DNA of 49,734 bases from Branchiostoma floridae (Eukaryota > Chordata > Leptocardii > Amphioxiformes > Branchiostomatidae), in contig NC_049979.1 of assembly GCF_000003815.2 (NCBI RefSeq), positions 22,043,737-22,093,470 of the forward strand, given 5' to 3'. The stretch's first letter is position 1, and the number at the start of each line of letters is the position of its first letter. Below the pieces are notes generated by a model that made no database searches, was not told where the DNA came from, and was given only the letters and a program-made list of their open reading frames with translations. Shown in pieces: positions 12,530 to 23,520 of the stretch. The translations under genes and the position numbers were made by a program.

Positions 12530-15500
12530 AAGGTAATGGAGTATGGCTATATCTTTATAATTGAGAAGAACTACTGGGTATCACATCTATATATGAAGAT
12601 GCCTACGCAAACACTTTCACCTAGAGGCACAGAATTTAAATTCTATAATGGACTATTGCAGTTTGCAAAGCTGAAGTGCGCGAAGCTCCATTAGGATGTA
12701 AAATTGATCTTACATAAATCAATTTTACGTATCATTTCCGTCTCTATGATTTCACCTTCGGCACGATACATACTTAACTAACAAAATTGATGCAATTGGA
12801 CGATGAAATGCATTTGTAGAAAGACAGAAGCAAGAAATAAAAACATCTCACACTTATTTACCAGATTCAAGTCGGCTGCCTACAGTCCAACTCGTCACAC
12901 TCTGACCAGCATGTATCCCTTTGAAGTTAGATTACACACATCTAACACCATATTCTCCTTGTTAACAAACTAACTCCAGTGCTTCTTGCAAACGCTTTTG
13001 GCTGTCTCTGTGTTCCCGGACGTAATGACTCTTTTTCCGCCCAAATACACAATGGGCCTTGAACACTAAAAAAAAGCGCATCCACCATTTTGAACCTACG
13101 TCAGCTACTGACGCAATGACACTGATCTGTTAAATGCAGTCGGACCAAAGGACCTTTGGTTCGTAATGGAGTTATGTGAGGAATCTTAAAAATCGCTATG
13201 CTGCCTCTTCATCCAAGCAGACCTCAATTTTACACGATCAAAGGGTGAAGATCTGAAGATCGTCAGAGCCCATTGAGCAAAAATTGCCTATGAGTTATCT
13301 GATCTCTGGTGAGCTGGGCTTCCAGACAAGTTAAGTTCAAGGTCATGGGGTGGTGCGGATCCGGAAGTGGTGTCTAGCTACCAACACGTCGTCATGCCTC
13401 TCCCGGGACAGATGCCCATGTTCGTGCGTATAAATCACAGCCTCAACGGGGGCTGGGGGCTTCGGTCCACATTCCAACTGTCACAGTTTGCCCGGTGAAC
13501 AATTTAGGCCGATGGCTGTATTCCTTGTCTTACCCTACGTATAAGATTTAAAAAAAAGCAAGATGCTTCTTGACGCGGTCTTAAATCGTGCAAGTCACCG
13601 CCAGAGGCAACCTGTTTCACGACCTTATGATTACGGTTGCACAGGTTGTTTTTGCACTTATCTTAGAAACTATCATTAGACTGTAAATAGGCTGTCATTC
13701 TCGTGCAGGACTGTTTAGCCATAGCCGACGCTGTAGGACCTGTATAATCTTTAAATCTCTAAATGCAGCTACACGAATACAAAATCCACTGAATCATAAA
13801 AAAAAAAGAAACATCTAAATGATACTAAAAGATCTATCTACCACTCAAAAATCACGACCGTAGCATATTCAGAACACGAGATCAAAACCAGAAGTTTCGC
13901 TGCAGTACCAAACAACGCCGCTATGTGGTACATTATCGACCGTGATCTTCTCGTTTCCTCACATACCAAACAAATATTATTACGGTCCATTTACAGCTCG
14001 AGTTATTCTGTTCACAAATACACGAACGGCACCGAAAACATTGTCTTCTTGGCGAAGGCAATAACTGTTATATAATGAGGTATACGAGATTTGTTTTATC
14101 GAGGTCAGTCTAGTATGACAAGCTATAAGTGCGACTGGATTTCTCGATGACGTCTCCTGTTTGGCAATTCGGGCATAGGAAAATCAATGTTGCAACTCCT
14201 GGCCCTGAAAAGTTTGGGATCGAACGGTAGATAGGGATTATCCTTTTTTACCTTATTAGCCATTTCGTTTTCAAAGTTCAGTCAAAGCGATCCAGCAAAT
14301 ACAGTTGAGCAATGTAAAACGGTATTATGATAATGGCATTTTAAGCATTATACGGTATACATTATTTACATTGCACAAGCACAAATATACTTAATAACCT
14401 AAACAAAGTACATGTACAATTTCCATACACATTCTTACGTCAACTATTCAAAAACTCAAACTGTAAATAGAATGTGATATGAACATTTGCACTTGGAATT
14501 CGGTTTTGCTTTAACACTCGAATGTCGGATCAAAATATTTCCTTCTTTTGTCAGCAGGGAAAAAAACTACAAAAAATGTATATGGTCTGTAAGTTTTTGC
14601 TCAGGGTCGGTCGCGTAGCCTGAAATACAGACTGTTTTTCCTAGGCCTTGCTACAGTAAACAAACGCTGCCCCCTTCTGTTGACATCTCCAACCAAATCC
14701 GTCTACATGAACTATTGCAGACCGTCCAAACAAATCAGGAATCGATAGCCTTTTACAAATCCGATAGTTGTGTTCGCCAACTGACAAAAATTGGACTCAC
14801 CGGAAGTTACGGCATACTGAATCATTCACTCTGTGACTATCTGGCCCAATTGGTAGCGCTAGATTTTATTTTAAGATCTTATGACACTAAAGTTTAAGAT
14901 GTTGTGATACTAATGGTATCTTTGGGACGGGGAAAAAGTCAAACGGTATATAAACACTCTATATTTACATACCATACGGGTATCAGAGTCTGAAAATATT
15001 GCTGGTCATGGATTAAACAAACAACAGTAACTGTATGATGTCATTTATGCAAATAAGTAAAATATTAGGATAATCTTAGTAGGATAAAGGAGAGGTTTAC
15101 ACATATATGCCTACAATTTCAGATGAGGGTAAGGTGTATATATTAGTAGATTTCCTTCTGTGATAAAATATGTCGTCAGTATCATTATATTGTATGCAGT
15201 TTGTATGTGTTTTGATCTGTTTATGCTGCATATTTGTGAAAAATTTCAAAGTTCATGGCATGACATATATGCGCTTTACTTCGGGAGATGAAATAATGAT
15301 GTCATACCGGCCGTACGCTCTCCACATTCCGATCCCTAGGGAATATCCGGCAGTCACAAGGCGTTTAATTCTTACAACAACTTCTCGTGTTGGAAAATCC
15401 CCTAAGCAATGACTTTTTTTCTGTGTATTTGAAAAGTGGACATGGCAAAGCCAATCTGTTTTAACTCCGGCGAAATTTGCTACGCAAATATATTTTCTAA

Positions 15501-16600
15501 CCTACAATGCCGTCAGTGTCAAAATGGAAAGCGTTCTTACAGTCACCCAGGGAATCAAACACCGGCTTTTACGTCATTCAAGGTTTTTGCATGCCGTTGG
15601 CAGAGCAATGGATTGTGTAAATAATATCTCCAGGCTTTGCGTTACGGGATGCTCCATTTGACGAGGGTGCGAAGTTGGGGTGTGGATAGCACAGTATCGT
15701 TTGACACATTCTGAATATAGGTGCTAACATGTATTGCGAACAAAATCGGCGAATCTGGGTCAACTAGTGCACACTCAGACGTATTGCATTGAGGTTTGAT
15801 GATATTTGTTCCATTTCACTCCATACCACAGGTATGTATGAAACATTTTTCTCAGAATTTTTGCTGAGCCCCACGCCCATGCCGTAGATGTAACGTTTAA
15901 AACCTTTAAGGAATTTCTCGTGGAACCAAAAATGATAATCAGCATTAAGCGGTTACCAGCTTTCCACAACATTGATGGTGGATCTACGCACTTCCTGTTT
16001 TGTCCCAAAGGTTGTCGATGTTATGATTGCCTAACTAAGCGCGAATAAATCTGTTTGCTTGAGACGAATTGGAGCTGCACAAAATAGTAGATAACGATGT
16101 TTTCGTTTTGGTTTGACGCACGCACGAGTCTCCTACATCTGGGGGCACCCTGACCTTAAAGTACCATCCGCTTATCTTTGGTTCATCAGTCAAGCCACAA
16201 ATGCTATCACGGTTTCCTACAAATCGACACTTTTCCAACACTGGTTTAGATTACTGCACCATAACGATTGGAAATTCTTTAAAAGAACTCTTCTAGGCTT
16301 TTTCTTTTCTCAGCTACATACACATCAATCTAAGCAATGGCTGTGCTGGTAATAGTTCCATAAACACTCTAACGACACAGATGATTGTTGGGGGTTTCGT
16401 CACAACTAAAGCTTGTTTCAGGATCATGTGTCGCGGGTATTGTTGACACGATCTCTTCACACGGTGCAAAGCGGACGTCAATCTTCCCAACACTAGCACT
16501 TAAATAGAAAGACAACCTTTGGGTTGAAGATAAGTGGATCATAACAAGCTTATTGTCTCCACTTTATACGACAACATCGTTGACCTGTCACAACACATTG
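12530..16600. other. Long intergenic stretch without identified genes
   Basis: About 4 kb with no ORF above 80 codons that carries a recognisable domain, no tRNA-like fold, and no copy of the repeat families defined elsewhere in the window. Composition is AT-rich with scattered CpG. It may hold regulatory sequence, but I can point to none. Confidence 0.5.
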
Positions 16601-16603
16601 CAA

Positions 16604-16682
16604 TGACGTCACTCTAGCCCGCACTTGAGGTTACTGATTGACTAGGGCCGCGGGCATGTCAACTTGATGCCCTCTGACGTCA
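16604..16682. promoter_or_regulatory. Pair of perfect CRE palindromes
   Basis: TGACGTCA occurs at 16604-16611 and again at 16675-16682, 71 bp apart. The sequence between is CpG-containing. Function is inferred from the motif only. Confidence 0.35.
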
Positions 16683-17721
16683 TGAAATCAGACCTGCATT
16701 GAAGCACTTTGCTGTTGACGAAAGTCGCACTGTACCTAAGGCTTCCTTTCCACTAGACGGCGATCTCTGAACGACCTCTTACAAATCGTAGTGAACCAAT
16801 TTTGCGACACGCTTATGTGCGTCAACGTGCGAAAGCATACTTCGTCATAAACAGAGTTACCTTCCCTTAACACGGCACTTTTGAAGCAATCTGGCTGGTG
16901 GTCACGTTTTGGTGTGGTAAAAAAACAGCACTGTTTATTTTGCGATGCTTGAGGAAAGGCCCGAGTAAAGACAACCTGTCACTCTTAGTTATGTATCTAA
17001 CGTAATGTTGGTTGATCGTGTCCATGTCAGTGGCACGTAGACAAATAGCACAACGTCAGGGAGACTGGCACTGTCATCATTAGCCAGGGCCACCCCGGGC
17101 TTCGCAGTAGACGGCGATCGCTCGGCGACCGTGCAGCAACCAAAGTTGGATTTGAGTGACCCTGTATGTTTGAACCATCTGTCAAATTTTTGGTCGATAG
17201 ATTTTTGGTCGATGAGAGGTCACTAGTAAAAAGGGTATAACTGGGTAAATAAGTCTTTCACTAGTTTCAGAAAAAAACTTTTCTGTCATACGCATAACAA
17301 GAGTTCGAGGGCCCTATACCTCAGGGAATGTTTAAATGCAAATGAGGTTTTGATTAATGTTACCTGTGTCCATTGGTCACTTCCTATCGCTCTACGATGA
17401 AAGTCACTAGCATATTGAGGGAATATATCTGCGAAAACACAGAAAACCTCCCAGAGAACATGTAAGCTCTGTCATTGACCCCATGACATGGACTGTCTGT
17501 CAGCTGTTAACCAAAGGTGATGAATGACTAACACTATCACCTCTGAACTCTGAACACTTCATGACACTCCCGAAACACAGACCGTTTGCCTTTCATTTCG
17601 TGTCACTTTGTGGGAGAAGAGACATGACTATATATATTGTTATTGTTATTGGGTGGGCCGACTACTCACTCTTTGCAGCCAGGGGCTGAATTGCGAGGAG
17701 CTTACAATAGGCGGGGCTAAA

Positions 17722-17839
17722 TCGCAAGGGTCTGGAGCGAGCTGCCATTCGACGCCACTCAGGTGACCTCAATACGACTGTCGCAAGTGTCTGGAGCGAG
17801 CTGCCATTCGGCGCCACTCAGGTGACCTCAATACAATAG
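17722..17839 (+). repeat. 59-bp tandem duplication
   Basis: The unit, which contains tctggagcgagctgccattc and cactcaggtgacctcaatac, occurs twice with period 59 (second unit starts about 17781). There are only a few differences (gacgcc/ggcgcc, aaggg/aagtg), so the duplication is fairly recent. Confidence 0.85.
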
Positions 17840-17975
17840 GTTTTGAACCGCTCACACCGCACCATCGCACATGTGGCGGGTTCTTTAACGTGCCCAGGGT
17901 TTGGCTCTCCCCAGACAAGGGACCTCCATTTAACGTCCTATCCGAGGACATATAGCATATGGAAATAACTCCGAA
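17840..17975 (+). repeat. Probable interspersed repeat fragment with the ggcgggttctttaacgtgcc block
   Basis: The stretch gtggcgggttctttaacgtg, then tctccccagacaagggacct and ttaacgtcctatccgag, is of a kind I recall as a widely repeated block in marine invertebrate genomes. It has no second copy in this window, so the call rests on recall. Confidence 0.3.
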
Positions 17976-18680
17976 AACACAGACAAACAAACATGCACAC
18001 CGAATAGCTGCCAAATAGTTAAGCGACACAAGTATAGTAAATTTAAATCATTTAGGTGGTGATAGGTTTGAAGGCTGATAGCCAGTATAAAGCTACAATG
18101 CCAGAATGGCTATCACATCAAAATACATGCCACAGGCCTTCTACTATTAAAAATAACAAGGAGAATTTGCCACCCCGGAGGTAATGATTTTTTCCTCTGA
18201 CCCATGGACTAAAAGACCACATGGTTTTATTTGATTTCCACTGTACGAAATACAGCCAGGGCTACCCAACTAGCTGGAGGCTACTAACAAGGACTACGTG
18301 AGATGCGATAGATTAAAAAGGATTATTAATAGCTTTCATTGTACAGCCATACCCTTGTTCAGGCATGCTAATGCAGAAGAGTAGTAAAGTACATATTGTG
18401 ACACAATTTCTAATACTAATACTCTATCTAAAAGATACGTTTCCTCATCTCTTGGTGATGTTCAACATATAGGTCCAGGTGGGCTTGGTAAAAAGAAAGG
18501 GTGGACATTTATATCGAGAAAGCTATATTAACTAGTGATGAATTTAAAGTGATGAAGTTTCCTATAATACGATTTAAAATTATGGCTCTTTCACATCCGT
18601 ATAAACAATCCACAACAAAGTGGACTCCATTTCTACCTCTATTATTTGACGTGCAAAATTGACAAATGCTTTGCTTTGAG

Positions 18681-18932
18681 TTAGAGCGTTGAGGTCGTTC
18701 CTTCCTGATTCCGTACGGAGTCTGTGCCAGCTGCCAGCTGACGGACTGACGATATGGTAGGAAGTTTGCTGACAGTGGAGTGGTACATATCGGTCAGGTC
18801 TCCAGACAGCAGCGGTCGGACCCAGCTGTGGGCGTCAGGACATATCACAGGAAACAGATAATTGGACCTCTCTGCTATCAAACATCCCTTCTGCAGGTGG
18901 GCGTACACCGGCCGGGCCCCCAGGGACCTCAT
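18681..18932 (-). CDS. Orphan ORF of unknown function, possible exon or gene fragment
   Basis: The 83-codon frame begins MRSLGARPVYAHLQKGCLIA and continues ERSNYLFPVICPDAHSWVRP. Codon third positions in the first 50 codons are strongly G/C (CTG, GGG, GCC, CGG, CCG, GTG, TAC, GCC), unlike the AT-rich surroundings. A stop codon lies directly before the ATG, so the frame does not extend upstream. The second half (after about residue 60) looks less coding-like. I do not recognise the protein. It could be an isolated exon, a gene relic, part of a TE, or chance. Confidence 0.25.
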   Translation of the reverse strand: MRSLGARPVYAHLQKGCLIAERSNYLFPVICPDAHSWVRPLLSGDLTDMYHSTVSKLPTISSVRQLAAGTDSVRNQEGTTSTL

Positions 18933-19005
18933 TTAGATAGTCTGCCTGTAGCATCCTTGTAACCAGGATACCAGCCGTGTCATTGTGCTGAAGCACGACT
19001 GACTT

Positions 19006-19418
19006 GATCTCCAGGCAAATCTACCGGTGGTATATGGAGTTTAGCTGACCAATGAGTGTTCAAGCAGATCCTACAGATCCTAATCTTCAAGCAGATCCTA
19101 CGGTAGCATAAGATAGCATCAAAAGCTGGTAGAGGAGTGAAGCCGGCCTAGGAGTGTGTATGCGACCGGTGCCCGTCTGACTCCCTTTGGCCGGCTATAC
19201 ATCTTGGCCAGCATTGATACTATCTTATGGCACCGTAAGATCTGCTTGGAGATAATGTTCTGAGCCCCGGTGGCCGCCGTCAGAACACTCCTTGGCCAGC
19301 TAAACTCCTATTACCATCTACATGGAGTTACGACAGACTCCCTATGGTCGGCTATACTCCTTGGTCAGCTTTGATACTATCTTACACTGATAAGCACCGG
19401 TAGGTCTGCCTGGAAATT
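19006..19418. mobile_element. MITE (family M, diverged larger copy)
   Basis: The ends gatctccaggcaaatctacc (left) and ggtaggtctgcctggaaatt (right) are inverted. Inner blocks atggagtttagctgacc and ggccagctaaactcc are also inverted. The family M copy at 19081-19254 lies inside it. Confidence 0.55.
19081..19254 (+). mobile_element. MITE (family M, TIR TAATCTTCAAGCAGATCC)
   Basis: The left end taatcttcaagcagatccta and right end taagatctgcttggagata are inverted. The block cggtagcataagatagcatc then aaaagctgg matches the copies at 21879 and 25821. A partial extra left end (ttcaagcagatcctacag) lies just upstream at about 19059. No clean target duplication can be read. Confidence 0.75.
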
Positions 19419-19959
19419 GCTGAACAAGCCTTCCAAGGTCTGACAAATTACGACAAGGACAACAGCAACAACCCTAAGAACAAAACATGCAGAGGTACGC
19501 GGATGGATTGCTATCTGGAAGGACAGACTTGATTATTTGTTTAATTCTTGTCGAAATGTACAGGTAAAAATGATGTGATATCACTGCGGCAACCATTATC
19601 ACGTGTAAAAGTAGTTAACATGGTTTTCGACAAAAAAAAACTTTTTTTTAAATCTAAAATAATGTGATAAATAGATTAGTACTGGGAGGATTTGTCCCAG
19701 TTTTACGGTTTTCGGACACTTCCTTTTCCTGTCCTTGGCGGCAAGTACTCCGGTACTAACTTCCGTAGTTAAAGGTCACATGCCATCTACCGCCACCAAA
19801 GGCAAAGTTATAAGTGGAGGATGGCGCATGTGCATTGTCCACCTGCGACTGTATATGTTATCACACAGGCTTAACTACATGCCATGAGCATGTTTTACAC
19901 ATGGACATTATTTCTTTTTCTATGTCACATGATGCGACAGTTCACTTGCGTCATACACT

Positions 19960-20429
19960 GTATCTGTATCTGTATCTACAAAGCCGGTATAACCGCCCTT
20001 CATATTACACTGAACGATCCGCCACACCTAACTTTTGCACATCTATCTGCAAATGTTCTTTAAAACTATCCAGAGAAGATGCCCCTACTGTCCTTGGTGA
20101 TAACAAATTCCACTCTACGATAGTTCTGGGAAAATACGAATTTTTGAACACATCAATTCTAGGCTGCCAACTCTGATACTTGAAGTCATGACTGTTTCTT
20201 TTCTCCTTTTGAGCTGGTATTAGATACTTATCAGTCGGTACGTCCACCAGTTTATTGACGGAATAATGTTCATTTTGTACATCATGCGAAGTATGGACAT
20301 TTCAATTCTGTCCTCAAGTGACATCCACTGCAGTTCTGCTTTCAATTTGGTAACACTAGCATCCCTAATTTGTGAACTCTTGTCTTGTCTGAGTCTTGAC
20401 TTCTTGGCAACGTCTTGGCAGGTTGACAT
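19960..20429 (-). pseudogene. Non-LTR retrotransposon C-terminal fragment, frameshifted
   Basis: Two overlapping minus-strand frames give one protein tail. The frame at 20220-20429 contains KLKAELQWMSLEDRIEMSIL. The frame at 20005-20247 contains DVPTDKYLIPAQKEKRNSH and then RTIVEWNLLSPRTVGASSLD with SFKEHL. The pattern L-Q-W-x-S-L-E-x-R, then YLIPAQ, then FPRTIVEWN-L and a closing SFK is one I recall as the region after the reverse transcriptase in jockey/CR1-group LINEs. The two parts are in different frames near 20235, so the copy is dead. A short tail on the minus strand ends in repeated GATACA units, seen on the plus strand at about 19961 as ctgtatctgtatct. Confidence 0.75.
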
Positions 20430-20679
20430 CTTATTGCTGTTTTGTGAGTGGGACCAAGTCTCCTTTATAGCAGGTTATGACAGTAGGACCTTTTGTGCTT
20501 GTTATGGCATTACGTAACGTGTTGATTATCTCAGGCGTTACAAGAGCAGACAGACACCAAACCGCGCACAATTAGAACTGACGTGACGCTAGTTCACCTT
20601 AAGCTTCAGCGGAGGGTCACCAATATCCGTTGATACGAAGTAGACGGACGGTGGTTTCAAACTGAGATAATTTCAAATT

Positions 20680-21859
20680 CATATCCCTAAAGACCCCATT
20701 TCTAAAATCAACGGATATAGGTTACCAAGTGGATAATGATGAACAAGTGTTACAATCAGAGAACAGCATATGATAAGCACAAACAAGGTTACACTTGTCC
20801 TCAGTCGACTCATTTTCAGACAATGATGAAGAATGGTGGATGCTGCACGTATCGGAAGCGTCTTTGGAGAATTTCTCCAGTTTGATGTATTATGTACTGC
20901 GGACTGTGTGGGTGCTAATGGGTTCCATGTAAAACGTAGTATGACCTTCGTATCCAAACCGGTGGTCGCTTGGTGCCGAGTGTCAGGAAGCTGCCTTGCG
21001 TAGATGGATGGCGGATCTGTTTATGTCAAGCTGATAATCTCGACCCTGTGTAGAACCCCAAGCCTCTGGAATTCCATCTCGATCAATGCCATCTCCGTTA
21101 ATGCTCTTATGGGGGAAAGGGCGAGAGGCGCAACTTACGTCATTACTACATCCGGAACGAGTATCCATATGTCAAAGAACTACTTTCTATCGAGTCCGTT
21201 AACAATAGATTTATGACCACATAAGGCATACTGTACCTCCATACGAGCCTGAGCTTTCAATACTATACAGAATAAAATGTAGACTGAACAGAAGCAAACG
21301 GAATCGTTCATTATATACGAATGCCTGTAGGTCTTTGGATGCTCAAGAACAACCGGTGACAAGTCATCACGCACAAAAAAACGACACGAAACGCCGACGT
21401 TAGATATGACTTTATGTTGTAACGGCATGTCATTCTGGCCCGATTGCCAACAGCAAATCTTTGGTTAATGCATTTATTGACCTGGGTAACGCATGTAAGT
21501 GCCTGATATGCGAAACAAGTACGCACGGGGCAGTCAACAGGTTGGGCCATTGCGTCAGGACCTATCGATCCATCGTCATTCATTGTGCACTCAAAGCCGA
21601 GCTGTTAAAATTCACGGGTTAGCCAATTTGTCTGAGCAATTTCCAACTACCGGCCGGAAAGCCTGCTTTCAGCGCAGCCCGAGAGAGTGTTGTTGAATTA
21701 TGGTCGCTCCTCTATCTTCAAAAGTCAGATTCTTAACTTCTGCAGACATCGCCGTGTATCCCGACTGCGCCAGTAACTGACATTCCTGTTGTATCCTTCA
21801 ACAACGTTCCGTTCTAATGTCCGGATAGGAGAGCCGCAAATGTAGTCGGCATATTTAGT
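20680..21859. other. Intergenic sequence, nothing identified
   Basis: Several 60-90 codon frames on the minus strand (for example 20679-20957 and 21180-21583) carry no domain I recognise, and no splice-compatible exon set is visible. Confidence 0.45.
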
Positions 21860-22130
21860 TGCCGAGGTGGTCGCGTGGTAATCTCCAAGCAGATCCTACG
21901 GTAGCATAAGATAGTATCAAAAGCTGGCAGAGGAGTGAAGATCTGCTTGGAGATTAGTCGTGTGGCTAAGGTTGCTGACTCTATAGGTTCTAGGTTCGAA
22001 TCTATGTCAGTCATTCTCTCAAAGATGCTTCCCCCTTGGGAAATGCATCTATTTCCTTACTCTGCTCAGGTCAAAACGAACTTGACTTTGGTTAGGGGCG
22101 TCCGTTGGAATGTGGCACATAGTCAGAGGT
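21860..22130 (+). repeat. tRNA-derived SINE (family S1), interrupted by a MITE
   Basis: The head reads gttgccgaggtggtcgcgtgg and, after the MITE, continues ggctaaggttgctgactcta and ggttctaggttcgaatct (B box). The body has ccttgggaaatgcatc then tttccttactctgctcag. The A-box region is split at 21878/21957 by the family M element. Confidence 0.7.
21879..21956 (+). mobile_element. MITE (family M), 78-bp internally deleted copy
   Basis: The TIRs TAATCTCCAAGCAGATC and GATCTGCTTGGAGATTA are perfect over 17 bp. The inner part keeps only ctacggtagcataagatagt and aaaagctggcagaggagtg. The flanks gtcgcgtgg and gtcgtgtgg form a target duplication with one mismatch. It is inserted in the promoter-bearing head of a SINE. 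Confidence 0.9.
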
Positions 22131-22182
22131 CCCGTGTTTAAGGATAACCACGCCTCAAGCACAACTGAAAGAGCCTATCACA

Positions 22183-22255
22183 GTAGCCTCCGTTGCAGTC
22201 TTCGAACAGGGCTAGTAAAATACCAGCCCCGTTCGAAGACTGCAACGGAGGCTAC
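22183..22255. repeat. Perfect inverted repeat / hairpin, 25-bp arms
   Basis: The arms 22183-22207 and 22231-22255 are exact reverse complements (outer end gtagcctccgttgcag). The 23-nt loop has a further gggct/agccc pairing after a one-base mismatch. The sequence atcaca lies just outside both ends (22177-22182 and 22257-22262), as a target duplication would. A minimal foldback transposon remnant is the simplest reading. A small-RNA precursor is possible but unsupported. Confidence 0.85.
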
Positions 22256-22506
22256 CATCACACTTCAGCCGGTGTGAGTTGAGAATTCTGGTTCTGGTTT
22301 AACACCTTGATAAGGTGATATTCAATTGTTACGTCAACTTTTCCACAAATGTGGCAAAGCTCAAAATATAACACCATGGCTGTTGACATGAACAGCCATG
22401 TGAAAAACTCTAATTGACAGGATGCATAGGAATTAACTAGAATCGGTGATGAGTCGCTGACATGGTCAAGCGATAGTGAGTTCCCCTCAAACCCCGGTGG
22501 TGTCAT

Positions 22507-23460
22507 TCTACATTAATTTTCTGATATCTTCTTTTATTCCGTCTTTAATCTTTACTTGCGCCATCTCACAGGATCATCCTCAATGTTATATAAGTGGGTA
22601 TATAGACAGGATCATGGGGTGCTATTAACAAGATTATTAAAGGCTGTTATGATATGCTCTGATGTGCGCCTAACACATTTATTCCTAAATTGATATTGAC
22701 AGGATCCTATCTATTGCGCTCGGCGCTTTCCAGATTTTACGCGTTTTTGACAGACCTTGACAAGAATAATCACTATGTATCGCTCCTGTAATGGGGAAAA
22801 CGTACAAACAGCTTTTATGCCTAACATTTTGCATTTTACATTTTGCGATTTTAGACTGTTCCAAGTCTAAGATGTCGAAAGAATTGGATAAAGATTAGAT
22901 CAAAACGTGTCATAGATTTTCCACTGATTTGTTATCAAGTTCAGCCGAGTTCAATATTGTATTCAATTAACTATATAGTTCAGTATATCAAAAACGATCC
23001 ACCTACACTGCATTGAAAGTTAGCCATAAGCTACTATCAACCGAGTGAAAGGTTCTCAAAATATCCCCAACTCCATGTACATATAAGGCGAAGTTAAACG
23101 AGGCATACCTGACATATTTGACGGCAGCACTTGAGATGTCAGCGACGACAATTGAGGACCCTTTTGCAAAAGCTCTCGACCTGGAAAGCCCCTAAATGCA
23201 CTTGTGCGGCACTTTAACATCAACTTCACCGCAGCACTTCGGCGTCAGTCCGTTTTGTTCGGCTCTGAGGTGCTTCAGGCCCGATCGATGGAAGCTTTAG
23301 TGTCGTGTAACGACCACCTGTCTCTCTCACGATATCAGCCCACAACCGACGCACGACACACGTCACCACCCATGACGCCAAACAGACTCGCTCGACCGCC
23401 TCCTCATAATGCATGATAAGCGCGCCTGTCTAATCCTGTCTTACGTCACGTAGTTTTCCG
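22507..23460. other. Intergenic sequence, nothing identified
   Basis: No domain-bearing frame, RNA gene or known repeat. The 70-codon frame at 23204-23416 and its antisense partner look like chance frames in locally GC-rich DNA. Confidence 0.45.
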
Positions 23461-23473
23461 ATAAGACCACAAT

Positions 23474-23520
23474 GACTTCGTAATATGAATGACATCCGCG
23501 CGCACATCAATCTTCGTGTG
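23474..23520 (+). mobile_element. Harbinger-like MITE (family H) end fragment
   Basis: The segment taagaccacaatgacttcgt then gaatgacatccgcgcgcaca resembles the left end of family H. No matching right end was found downstream. Confidence 0.5.

Noticed and set aside
22183-22255. Confident microRNA gene call
   Set aside because: A perfect stem with a flanking direct repeat and arms related to another repeat block fits a foldback element better; a miRNA would need small-RNA evidence.
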